Below are positions 23,093 to 35,500 of a DNA stretch of 64,000 nt, piece after piece. The translations under genes were made by a program, and so were the position numbers. Origin of the DNA: Owenia fusiformis. Lineage: Eukaryota > Annelida > Polychaeta > Sabellida > Oweniidae. Positions within the stretch are counted from its first letter, which is position 1; every line of letters starts with the position of its first letter. The stretch is from the NCBI GenBank assembly GCA_903813345.2, contig CAIIXF020000008.1, positions 11,189,278-11,253,277 on the forward strand. Direction: 5' to 3'. A model generated the notes under the pieces. The model made no database searches and was not told the DNA's origin. It saw nothing but the letters and a program-made list of their open reading frames with translations.

Positions 23093-24839
23093 GATGACCG
23101 TTTTGAATAATAACTGCCTTTCGGAGTTGTAAATGGCGTTTTCTTCTCATATAACGATTTGTAACATGATCTTTCAATTTATTATTGTAGATATCTCTCA
23201 CGTAGGAGACTGTCACCAATGAGCTCTTTATTGCAAAAACAAAAGCTGTAATTCTACATACGGAAGAACATTCCTGAAAATAAAATAAGGTAAGTTTTAC
23301 GATGATGTTTGCTTTACAGACCTATTACCATTTTTTAAGGCCAGGCTTTAATTTTCAATGAAATTTGATTTTAGAAATGCCCAATGTGACTAAATTTTTG
23401 CTTATTTGGACAGATTGATGACAATTTTACCTATAATGTTCCACAGAGCATACTTTTAAGAAAAGGTTTCATGCCATGTTTTGATACAGAGTCTGGAAAG
23501 ATGAAAGACTTAGTTATAAGAACAATAGGTTCGAATGTAGAATAAAATAATCTGATGATATTTGCATTAAATATTACATGTTATTGGTTACACCTTATGA
23601 TATTAAAGGGATATTCCTTACCAGACCATCTCTCTCTTAATAAGGTAGCTATAACCATGATATGTACTTTTCATGTTTAGCAAAAATGGAAAAATGTTTT
23701 GATATGGTCAGTAGTGATCACTTAAAAATGTAGTGTTCAATTCTAAGAGGCTGCCATTTTTAAGATTTCAACAGGAAGTGATGTCATTGACTCTCAACTT
23801 TACATATAGCATTATGTAATAATGTATATATGAATTCCTAAAAGATCTGTATGAAATCTTAAAAGATGACAGGCTACTGAAAATGAGTACTACATTTTTA
23901 AATGATCAGTATTGACCATATTAAAACTTTTTCACGTTATTTGCTAAATGTAAAAAGTATACATATGAGTATGTACAGTAAAATTTTAAATGTTAGGAAC
24001 TACTTTGAATTTAAAAAATAAGCAATCAAATGACTATATTGCAACAGTATATAAAAAATAGAAACATATAATATATATATAATATGTGCTTGTCCTAACT
24101 TTTGTATATTTCAGATAGTTATGTATAATGTGCAGTAAAGCTGTGGCCTTTTGTAATTTAGGGAGTTTCAGCACAGGCACAGATATGATAGCTAAACTAC
24201 AAATCAAACTAAAATATACAAAAGTTAGGACATGTATAAATGTTTCTATTTTTACATATACTGCTTCAATATGGTCCTTTGATTGCTTATTTTTTAAATC
24301 CAAAGTAGTTACTAACATTTAAAATTTTACTGTAGCTACCATATCAAGGTAGCAAGGTACCGTATCAAGGTATCATATGCTGATAGCTGAACTACAAAAC
24401 AAACTAAAATATACAAAAGTTAGGACATGTATAAATGTTTCTATTTTTACATATACTGCTTCAATATGGTCCTTTGATTGCTTATTATCCCAACGAACGA
24501 AGTTCGGTAGGGATATAGTGAAGCCCTCCGTCCGTCCGTCAGTCAGTCAGTCAGTCAGTCCGTCCGTCCGTCCGGAAGATAACTCAAATATTAGTTGACG
24601 GATTTTCTTCATATTTGGTGAAAAGATGTATATTGATGAATAGTTTTACGCAAAAAGAAAATTTCAAGATGGCCGCCGCTTTAAAAATGACGGGACTTTT
24701 TCGCAAAAAATGTTTCATTCTAAACCAAAGTAATCAATATTATTGTTTGAAATTTTGGTAGTATATTCGCAACATCTATCCATTTCACATATATTCCGTG
24801 TTTTTCATCCTGACCCCCAGGGGCCGTGTATGGGGGGTC

Positions 24840-26660
24840 CCGAGACTGCGGCTAATTGTAACCCTGTCGGTTACAATTGGCCGCAATGCGGCTAATTGTA
24901 ACCCGACTGTGGATATTGCGGCCAATTGTAACCCAATCACTTACTGTAACCTAAAGCGGTTAATTGTAATCCAAATTTTGAAAATTTAATTTAAAGTCTT
25001 AAATACAATTTAATTGGTATTTATGTAGTTTTAGAATCTGTTAATCCTACAATTGAGTCAGATGTCCAGAAATAAGCCCTTTATCAGTTCATCTTTTCAG
25101 AAAAGCAATTAACTAGGTATATTTGTAGAAACACCACATCTGAGTGAAAAATGATTTCAGTGTAAGTGATTTGGGATAGTCTTTGTGGATTTTTTAGCCC
25201 CTGACCCCCTCACCTATCATGCATGTGGGGGGGGGGGTACATTATAAAAACTAATTAAAAATGATTTTAAAGTAATTTTCTTTAAATGACTTCATTTGGT
25301 GATTGCTTTGAGTCTTTAAATTGTGTAAAACCCATTTTGAAAGTGGTGTTTAGAGGGAAAATACATGTTAACTAAATTATCTAGCAATAATTCATGGTTT
25401 AAAGGGCAAGATATGTGACATCCAGTACTGTATTTCAAGAATTTGATGACTTGAAGTCTTTAAAAAATTTATTGTAATAAAGATTTGGGTGTTTACACAG
25501 ACAAAATAAATAGCCAAGTTAGCACATGTATTTTTGATAAAAAAGTATTGAAATTTCAATTTTTAGCTCTTATGGCTCAGGGGTAACCTTATTTTACCTT
25601 AATAATTATTGAAATATGCAATGTATGCATCTCATATGAGCTCAGAATGGTATATGACATCTTGTTTTGTCATATCATTCCTAATTGGATGTAAAAAATG
25701 ATTGTAAATTTTAAAATAATTAAATTTACATTTTTGCTTCTGAAGGGCCAGGGGTAACAATATTTTATCTTAGTAATTTTTAAGATAATGTAATATATGC
25801 ATCTCATATGAGCTCAAGATGGTGCACATAGTCTTGTGATTGGACATTTCTTAAAAATCTAATTTTTTGCATCTTAAATGAGCTCAAAATGGTGTATATC
25901 ATCTTTTTTTGTCTTATTATTCTTAAAGAGATGTAAAAATGATTGGAAATTGGAAAAATTACATTTTCAAAGTAGCTTGTGATGGTTTAGGGATATTTTA
26001 CCATAATGACTTTCAAGATAGGCTTATATGTATGTCTCATTAAAATGAGCTCAGAATAGTGGATTTAGTCTTGTTTTGTCATATTGTTCCTACAAAAATA
26101 TTCTGTGTCAATATCCATTTATTCCTTTCAAGTACAATGGAAGAATAATTTCTAAGATATGAAAATGTTTGATAGTCCAGTTTGTACTGAGTAGTAGCAT
26201 TGTTGGATTCCATTTACATGTACAATCATTTAAGAATATTATACAAATCTATAAAACATAATCAAAAAGTTCAAGATTGATTGATTCTGACAGTCTTCCT
26301 TACGGCTGCATAGCCCAGAGGAAATCAGATCTGCTTTCAAACATTCCTCAACACTCCTTACAGGAACATCTAAAAAATGATGGTACCACCATCCAGTTCT
26401 CCAACTTAATTGATTTAGAAATCAATTGAGAAATCATTAAATACCACTTCTTAATTGGGTTTTACACAATTTAAAGGCCAAAAGCAATCACCAAATAAAG
26501 TCATTAAAAAATACTTTAAAACCAATTTTAATTAGTTTTTTTTATAATTTAAGACAGAAAATTAAATTTTTTAAATTTGGATTACAATTTAACCGCTTTA
26601 GATTTCATTCAGTGATTGTGTTACAATTGACCGCAATAGCCACAGTGGGGTTTGGACCGT
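24840..26660. repeat. Left subterminal region with inverted arms and TTACAATT motifs
   Basis: Five motif copies lie within 24848-24972 (forms such as CGGCTAATTGTAACCC and GGTTACAATTGGCCGC). Two more in inverted orientation lie near 26575 and 26620. Between them, 24900-25340 and about 26440-26660 are inverted relatives (AATTGTGTAAAACCC versus GGGTTTTACACAATT), so the region can fold back on itself. The middle (25340-26440) has several diverged direct repeats around CATCTCATATGAGCTCA. Confidence 0.65.
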
Positions 26661-27549
26661 GCCATAGACTTGAGATATGGGATCAGACCATCATAAGATG
26701 ATTCCATATTATTCTCCAGTAAAACCATTGTAAATATTCACAAATAAATGAAAAATTGCAATACAGGGTAAACCTAGTGTTATCAATAGCCATTTGTAAG
26801 TAAAACAACATATAAAAAATCTAGAAAAATCTAACTTGTGGAAAACCTTAAAATCACCATTTATACTCCCTGGGGTAATTTTATGAGGGGGTACTAGGAT
26901 AAACATTAATAATTTCTGTTATATAACTCCAATCACAATAAGGCTGGTTTAATATAATAAGGTTTTATTTATTTGCTATAAGATTTTACACTTGATAACA
27001 TACGAAGGCCTAGGTAAACATTACATTATTGGCATCCCTTTTTTGAATATATATGTATATTGGTTCTCAAGCATGTGTCCTGTCATTTATAAGTGATTAG
27101 AGATCACAGCTTAATTGCTCAAAATCTTTAATATTTCAGGTAAATCTGAAGCTTTCTATAATAACAGATGTTTCTATTTCTCTTCAAATGATTTAAAAAT
27201 AAACATTAAGTTACCCTAAAAACATATTTGGGGAGTGTTTAATAAGATAACACGATTAATATGATGAATTATATGATATCTTCAACTCTGGACTCTATTC
27301 TATTAGGTGACTACCACTCTATCTTCTCAAAAGTGGGCGTGGCACTTTTTGATGATTATTTCTCAAAAATGTCATTTTACAGAATCAGTCACAGTTTTAT
27401 TTATAGGGCTCATGAAAACTGATGTTATTCTTTAATATGGTGAGTGTCAATGGGTTGCCATAGTAACAGGGCATAATAAACGCAAATAGTGTAGTATAGT
27501 GCATATATCTGAGAACACTCATTTGATAACATGAAATATGTATATGATG
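26661..27549. other. Non-coding, no feature seen
   Basis: No gene, tandem array or inverted pair was supported in this part of the 15.9 kb insertion. Confidence 0.4.
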
Positions 27550-28340
27550 TGCCTAAGATAGGTACAGCCTCTTCACTAGTCTAAGATGGTACAGCTTCCA
27601 GATGTAACATGGGATCAGTCTCCAGAGTCTCAAGATGATACAACCTTCAGATCCTATGATTGCTCTGGCATTCAGAGCCTAAGATAAGTACAGCCTCCAC
27701 GAGTCTAAGATGATACAGCCTCCAGACCCTTAGATGGTACAGCCTCCAGTTATAACATGGGATCAGTTTCAAGAGTCTAAGATGGTACAGCCTTCAGAGC
27801 CTAAGATGGTTTAGCCTCCAGAGTGGAAAATGGTATAGTCTATGAGTAATATTAACAATCATAGTCTAATATGACTTCAGCCTCAAGAGTTTAATGGTCT
27901 ACTTCTATGATGGCTACAACCTCCAATTCTAAGAGGCTAAGATGGCCCAGTCTCTATAATCTAAAATTGATACAGCCTACAGAGTCTCATATGGTACAAC
28001 CTCCAGAGTATCATATGGACTCAGCCTCCAGAGTCAAAGATGGTACAGCCACCACAGTATATTATGAATTCAGCCTTCAGAGACCAATATGGTTTGACTT
28101 CAGAGTATAATATGAATTCAGCCTCTAGAGCCAAAGATAGGTACAGCCTCCAAGAGTCTAAGATGGAACAGCTTACAAGAGTCTGAGATGGTATAGCCTC
28201 CAAGAGTCTAAGATGGTATAGCCTCCAGAGTCTACAATTGGTATAGCCTCCAAGAGTCTAAGATGGTATAGCCTCCAGAGTCTACAATAGGTATAGCCTC
28301 CAGAGTCAAAGATGGTATAGCCTCCAGATCCTATGATGAG
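27550..28340 (+). repeat. ~24-bp minisatellite
   Basis: Irregular tandem units of about 24 bp (CCTCCAGAGTCTAAGATGGT plus ACAG/ATAG) fill this stretch. Homogeneity is greatest near the right end (28180-28330). Apparent open frames on both strands follow the repeat period and are not genes. Confidence 0.9.
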
Positions 28341-28706
28341 TTCTGGGAACAGCCTTCAAGAACCTTCACTAGTAATCACCTTTTTAAATGGAAAATTGAA
28401 GGAGGTACCTCAAAGAATTGTTCATATTGTAACGAGGAAGATTCATTTGCACACTTTTTCATTTCATGCAAAAGAGTAAAGCTTTTATGGAATGAAGTAG
28501 GTTGCAAATCAAATGCTAGATTTGGGCACAGACTTAGACTAGGACACAAACACATCTTATTCAAATATGAATGTAAAAAGGAAGAAGACTATATCAATTA
28601 TATTATTGCTATTGCAAAAAATTGTATAAGTCAGTACAAATATGGGGATCATCCCAATTTGTTGTGCTTGTTTGACCAAGATCACAATATTTTCTTTCTT
28701 TTTTGA
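28341..28706 (+). pseudogene. LINE reverse-transcriptase C-terminal fragment
   Basis: A single open frame of about 120 codons ends at TGA 28704-28706. It contains SNHLFKWKIEGG, then CSYCNEED and FAHFFISC, the C-x2-C/H/C cluster at the C-terminus of L1/Tx1-type non-LTR polymerases, and ends in a hydrophobic tail. The frame is intact but 5'-truncated, its left end abutting the minisatellite at 28340. It is unrelated in sequence to the fragment at 1532. Confidence 0.75.
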
Positions 28707-30002
28707 CTGCTCTAGGACCCGTGACATGGGTTGTCATCGTTATAGAACACTGAATATTAAATATTGATAACACATTGAATTTTATTTTGTGTATATATAA
28801 TTATTAGAGCATCATCCTGTGAGACAATGAGCCTGATTCATTAATGTTTACAATAGTTAGAGCACTTTTCATCTTACTTAATGATCACCTTGTACTGTAT
28901 GCTATTGTTGTTTGGTAATATTTTAACAATATTTTTGTTTGTTTGCAGGAGTGAATATAACTGGATGCCAATCTTTTAACAAAAGGTGACAGTAAATTAT
29001 GCAAAATGTGCTAGATGACTTTCAATGGGTGGCAATTTTGAACTGAAACACTATTTTAGATTGTTAATTCATATAAACTTTCAGAATAATGATGAATTTA
29101 AATCTAAGTTAAAGGATTGTATTCCTGTTCAAAAACATGCCTTTCATACCAGTCATCAAACACATTATTATTGATCAATAAGTTACTTGCATGCAGCTTA
29201 TGTTTTGATGTTTTTATAGATAAGCAACAAGGACTTTTTAAATAGGCTTTCTTGACTAAAAGCTATGAGGACATTGCATTTTGTGATCCATGATATCTTT
29301 CTCACACCATTTTCACAATATTTTTTCACAATATTTTGTGAACATAAGTCTAGTGTTTAGACTGTCCAGAGATTAACATTCTACAAGATCTAGCCTCATA
29401 ACTTATAAAAATGAATGATTTAGTAGAAGTTCCTTTCATGGCAGTGAAAACAAGGTAACTTTTTTGTATTAATTTTATATCATTTGTAACTTAAAAATTA
29501 CAAATGTACTTACATAAGTTTACATAAGGCTTTAGTTACCAAGTTTCTGTTTACATATGTTAAATGTTAAAGTTCAGTTGTCTGTATCACCACTGATGAC
29601 CATGGTGTATGGCTTTGTGTCAACAGGTAAGAACTGATGTTAAAAATGAATCAATGTTTTACTGATTCTGATTACATAGCATGGATATTTTCAGTGAACA
29701 TATGATTCATTTTCTACTGCTAAAGGCAGAATCAGATCTACCAGAGGCACTCTCGGAGTACTGACTTGACAAAAATTCTAGAGTGTACTGTATGTATTTG
29801 AGGAAAACTAAAGATTTTTATTACAATTATAATGCATCTATAGAAAATGAACACAATACAAATTTTGAAGTTAAAATGATATAAGCCTATTTACTTGCAT
29901 TCTAAAATTGAAATTTTGAAAATGTTGCTTGCTTGATCTGATTTTGCCTTTATCAATGTCAGTTGAGACACAGAGGACCCTACAGACAACTTATACTCCA
30001 CC
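28707..30002. other. Non-coding, no feature seen
   Basis: The first 200 bases may be LINE 3' untranslated sequence. The rest has no supported feature. Confidence 0.4.
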
Positions 30003-30742
30003 TACACTCCCCTAGTTTGGCAACCTTAGCTCCCCCATTGAACTACGTGTTAAAGCCTCTTTATATTTGAATTTTATTTACTTAACCTGTGATGAAAATA
30101 CTTATTACTAGTATATTGAGGGAAACGTAACTTGACTTTATTACCAATACCTCCAAATATTCCCATTTCTTTCCTCAATTACAATAGGTTGAAAATTGAT
30201 GATAAGTTTGATGAATTTTTGAAAAACAACATTCCCATGTTAACCCATGGGAAATGGTACGTTTGTCTCAAGTCATATGACAGAATATCCATCTCTCCGA
30301 TTTCTCGCAAGAAGTACAAGTTAGGTAGTCAATTGAATTTGCTAACTTCATTTAACAAAAAATTGATATATTTCATCAGATTCAGGTTCAACAAAGTTAT
30401 AGGTCTTTAAAATCAGAATTATTTTTTTAAAAACTCCCATTGAAATAACACAGGAGGCGAAAAATGATTTTCAAAAATGTATTCATAAAGTAAACTAAAC
30501 ACTCAGTGTACAAAAAAGTTAGACAATTCAATTTTCTATATAAAAATATTTTTTGGTGAATCTTTTACTGAATAGATTTCCAGATTTCTGATTTGCCCTG
30601 AACTCACCATTTCCCATTTGTTTCCATCAATATTTCAAGTATTTAATAGCAGGTTAAGTAAATAAGAATTCAAATATAAAGAGGCTTCAACACATAGTTC
30701 AATGGGGAAGCTAAAGTGTCCAAACTTATGGAGGGGAGTGTA
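30003..30742. mobile_element. TA-flanked inverted-repeat element, 740 bp
   Basis: The ends ACACTCCCC...AGTTTGG and CCAAACTTATGGAGGGGAGT are inverted. The similarity extends about 90 bp inward (CCCCATTGAACTA, AAGCCTCTTTATATTTGAAT, TTTACTTAACCTG). The outer sequence resembles the MITE at 17791, so both probably belong to one Tc1-like group. The interior has a 92-codon open frame (30132-30410) with no recognised motif, which I do not call a gene. Confidence 0.7.
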
Positions 30743-30959
30743 CTTGAACATCATGGGTCAAAACCTAATGACATGCTTTGGCAAGAAGTGATACATTTAT
30801 CATGGTGTCATTGCATATGTTTCATTTAGTCTGGGGATAGAGTACTGACAAATATTTCTTCAAAATCATTCAATTACTGTACTGTACTTCTTACTGTGCT
30901 CAGTCCATCAATACAGGTATTGGAATATCTCCAGGTTACCAGTTAAACATTTGCATTTA

Positions 30960-32536
30960 TTGCTGGTCATTGAGATGGGCTGACTGAAAGATGACATATC
31001 ATTTATTATAGGTCATTGAGATGGGCTGACTGATAGATGAAGTATAATTTATTATGCATTTATTATAGGTCACTGAGATTGGCTGACTGGTGGATGAAGT
31101 ATAATTTATTGTAGGTCATTGACATGGGCTGACTGGTGGATGAAGTATCATTTGTTATGTATTAATTGTAGGTCAATGAGATGGGCTGACTTGTGAATAA
31201 AGTATCATTTATTATGCATTTATTAAATTATTATAGCTCAATGACATGGGCTGACTGGTGGATGAAGTATCATTTATTATGTTTTTATGGTCAACGAGAT
31301 GGGCTGACTGGTGGATGAAGTATCTTTTATTATGTATTTATTATAGGTCAATGACATGGGCTGACTGGCGGATGAAGAATCATTTATTATGTATTTATTA
31401 TAGGTCAATGAGATGGGCTGACTGGTGGATGAAGTATCTTTTATTATGTATTTATTATAGGTCAATGACATGGGCTGACTGGCGGATGAAGAATCATTTA
31501 TTATGTATCTATTATAGGTCAATGAGATGGGGTGACTGGTGGATGAAGTATCATTCATTATGCATTTATTTTAGGTCAATGACAGGGGCTGACTGGTGGA
31601 TGAAGTATCATTTATTATATATTTATTATAGGTCAATTAGATGACCTGACTGGTGAATGAAGTATCATTAATTATGTATCTATTATAGGTCAATGAGATG
31701 GGTGACTGGTGGATGAAGTATAATTTATTATGCATTTATTATAGGTCAATGGCATGGGCTGACTGGTGGATGAAGTATCATTTATTATATATTTATTATA
31801 GGTCAATTAGATGAGCTGGCTGGTGGATGAAGTATCATTAATTATGTATCTATTATAGGTCAATGAGATGGGGTGACTGGTGGATGAAGTATCATTTATT
31901 ATGCATTTATTATAGGTCAATGGCATGGGCTGACTGGTGGATGAAGTATCATTTATTATATATTTATTATAGGTCAATTAGATGAGCTGACTGGTGAATG
32001 AAGTATCATTTATTATGTATCTATTATAGGTCAATGAGATGGGGTGACTGGTGGATGAAGTATCATTTATTATGCAATTATTATAGGTCAATGACATGGG
32101 CTGACTGGTGGATAATGTATCATTTATTATGCATTTATTATAGGTCAATGAGATGGGCTGACTTGTGAATAAAGTATCATTTATTATGTATCTATTATAG
32201 GTCAATGGGATGGGGTGACTGGTTGATGAAGTATCATTTATTATGCATTTATCATAGGTTAATGAGATGGGCTGACTTGTGAATGAAGTATCATTTATTA
32301 TATATTTATTATAGGTCAATTAGATGAGCTGACTGGTGAATGGAGTATCATTTATTATGTATCTATTATAGGTCAATGAGATGGGGTGACTGGTGGATGA
32401 AGTATCATTTATTATGCAATTATTATAGGTCAATGACATGGGCTGACTGGTGGATAATGTATCATTTATTATGCATTTATTATAGGTCAATGAGATGGGC
32501 TGACTGGTGGATGAAGTATGATTTATTATGCATTTG
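30960..32536 (+). repeat. ~57-bp minisatellite (continues at 37151-37310)
   Basis: About 26 units of a roughly 57-bp sequence (TTATTATAGGTCAATGAGAT, GGGCTGACTGGTGGATGAAG, TATCATTTATTATGTAT). Interruptions and unit-length changes are common. The array stops at 32536 and resumes at 37151, because the palindromic element 32540-37150 was inserted into it. Open frames on both strands (for example the WADWWMKYHLLCIYYRSM repeat) are period artefacts. Confidence 0.9.
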
Positions 32537-32539
32537 TTA

Positions 32540-35500
32540 TAGTATAGTAGGAACAAGGGGTTCCCATGCACCCATAAGGTGTGAATAAGTTACATACATT
32601 TTTGTAATCCCTAGGGTGTCTATTTAATGAATTCATTTGTTAACATTGCCAACTAATGTCCCATAGTACTTTTATGGCGGCATTCAGTTACCATGGTTAC
32701 GCATCTTTAGACATCTTACCTTGGTATCTTAAATCATTTGTAGCTCTGTCATTATTTGGTCTATAGAAATGATATTGGTACCAAATTAAACCTCGTTAAA
32801 TTTCCAATAAATTTCTGATATTCAATTATGCAAATTATCTAATTTGCATAAATTATGACGTCATCAATCTATTTTTGGTTTAGAATTTCCAACTATAGCA
32901 ACGAATCTATTAGAACTGAGGCCATATGGCAAAATTTCTGAAAAGTTTTGTCCTTTATTCTATTAGTAGAAGGTATAAGCAACGTAAAAGTGAAAACAGA
33001 TTCAAAATTGAATCAGTTTTACGAAAGTTATGTAACTTTAGAGGCAGCTATCGTGAATGTCATTATTTGACAATAATATACATTACGTCTTACCTTGGAG
33101 TCTTGAATCAATGTAGCTTCGCCATTATTTGGTCTATAGAGATGATATTGGTATCTGATTAAACCTTATTAAATTTACTATATGGTTACAATATTCAGTT
33201 ATGCAAATTAGCTAATTTGCATTAATTGTGACGTCATCAATCCATTTTTGGTTCAGAATATCCTAGTACAGCAACATATCTATTAGAACTGAGGCCTTAT
33301 GACAGAATGTGTGCATAGTTTTGTCCCTTATTTGATGAGTGGAAGATATAAGCAACATTAAAGAGACAACAAATCTTCAAAATCGGATCAGAATTAACAA
33401 AATTATCCAGCTTTGGAGGCAGCTACTGTGAACGTCATTGTTTGACAATTATCAAAAGAATATTAAATTAACAAAAAAAGTAACAACCATAGTTATTTTA
33501 ATCTTATTGAGTAAAAATGTGCATGTATTGAACTGAACTAATAAGTATGTGGAAAGGTTACATGTATTTTGACTATCATTCACAGGGCTCAAAACGATTA
33601 TCTCGACCCTGTATATTAAAGATCCAATTTTATGATTTACCATGCACTTTCAATGATTCATATAAATAGTATACACATAGTCTGATTTTCATCATATTCT
33701 TCATATTCTTGATTCGTAAAGCATCTGAAGTATAAAGCATGATTAGAAGTGAAGATGATTCATCATATGGTTTATGTAATATTTCTAACATTTCAGATGC
33801 TATGGTAACGTCACTTGATAATGAGGTTTTTACATTTCACGTTCTTAATGAGTTAAAAGGAAGTTATTCTCCCTTTGCTTTAGAGATAAATAGTCGCATG
33901 AATTTGTTTAAAAAAATTATAACTTAATTAATTTAACCCCCCCCCCTACCCTGCGTGCAGAGTCTAGTTAAACTACACTCTGCCTAGTAGAGACCATGTT
34001 GCAGTTTAGTAACCCCGCACCCACAACGGGTACCAGTGACAGTTTGGGTAATAAATCACACATAAATAAACATACGCCAAATGCGTTCTAATTAAATGTT
34101 CATATGTCATTGGTCAATTCCGGGCTCAAAGATGATGTCAGAAGGAATGGCCATATATAGAACGTCGGTCAAATTTGGCCGACGAACACTGATTGGCGCG
34201 GTGAGTTCACAGGTTTATTTTAGTTTGAAAGAGTGAAGACGAAGCTCTCTTTTAAGAAGTGAAGTCAAACAAATGCAAAGGGTAGGTGAAATCTGGCAAA
34301 ATACATTAATTATTAGGTTCCAGAAGCCCCCAGAAGCTATATGATGGCCCCAAGAATCTATACAGGGGCCCCAAGTGGCCCCCAGAAGCTATACTGTTCT
34401 CCCCAGAAGCTATATGTTGGCCCCCAGAAGCTAAATAGTGGCCCCCAGGAGCCATACGGTGGCTCCCAGAAGCTATACAGGAAACCCTGTGGCCCCCAGG
34501 AGCTATACGGTGGCACCCAGAAGCTATAGAGGGGCCCCCAGTGGCCCCAAAAAGCTATGCGGTGGCCCCTACAAGCTATATGGGGGCCCTCAGAAGCTAT
34601 ACTATGGCCCCCAGAAGCTATACAAGGGCCCCCAGAAACTATACTATGGTCTCCAGAAGCTATATGATGGCCCCCAGTGGCCCTCGGAAGCTATATGATG
34701 GCCTCCAGAAGCTAATTAGTGGCCCCCAGGAGCTATACGGTGGCTCCCAGAAGCTATACAGGGGACCCCAGTGGCCCCAAGAAGCTATACGGTGGCCCCC
34801 AGCAGCTATACAGGAGCCCCAAAAAGCTACATGATGGCCCCCAGAATCTATATGATGGCTCCAAATGGCTCCCAGAAGATGTGAAGGGCCCCCAGTAACC
34901 CCTAGAAGCTATATGGTGGCCCCCAGTGGCCCTCATAGGCTATATGATGGCCCCCAGAAGCTAAATAGTGACCCTCAGGAGCTATATGGTGGTTCCCAGA
35001 AGCTATAAAGGGCCCCCCAGTAGCCCCTAGAAGCTATACGGTGGCCCCCAGTGGCCCCGAAAGCTATATAGTGGCCCCCAGGAGCTATACAGGGGCCCAC
35101 AGTGGCTCCCAGAAGCTATACGATGGCCCCCAGAAGCTATGCAAGGGCCCGCAGAAACTATACGGTAGACCCCATAAGCTATATGATGGCCTCCAGAAGC
35201 TATAGTGTCTCCCAATGGGCCACCATATAGCTTTGGGGGCCACTGTTTAGCTTCTAGGGGCTACTGGGGGCCCTGTATAGCTTCTGGGAGCCATTGGGGG
35301 CCATCATATAGATTCTTGGGGCCATCGTGTAGCTTCTGGGGGCTGCTGTATAGCTTCTGGGGGCCACCATATAGCTTCTTGGAGCCACTGGGGTTCCCTG
35401 TATAGCTTCTGGGAACCACCATATAGCTCCTTGGGGCCACTAATTAGCTTCTGGGGGCCATCATATAGCTTCTGAGGGCCACTGGGGGTCACCATATAGC

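Noticed and set aside
30132-30410. 92-codon open frame inside the TA-flanked element
   Set aside because: No motif, no transposase-like DDE/D context and composition typical of non-coding DNA.
31258-32588. Several open frames on both strands with WADWWMKY or YNKYIINDTSSTSQPISLT repeats
   Set aside because: They follow the roughly 57-bp minisatellite, which is divisible by three. Both strands are open, so no coding signal exists.
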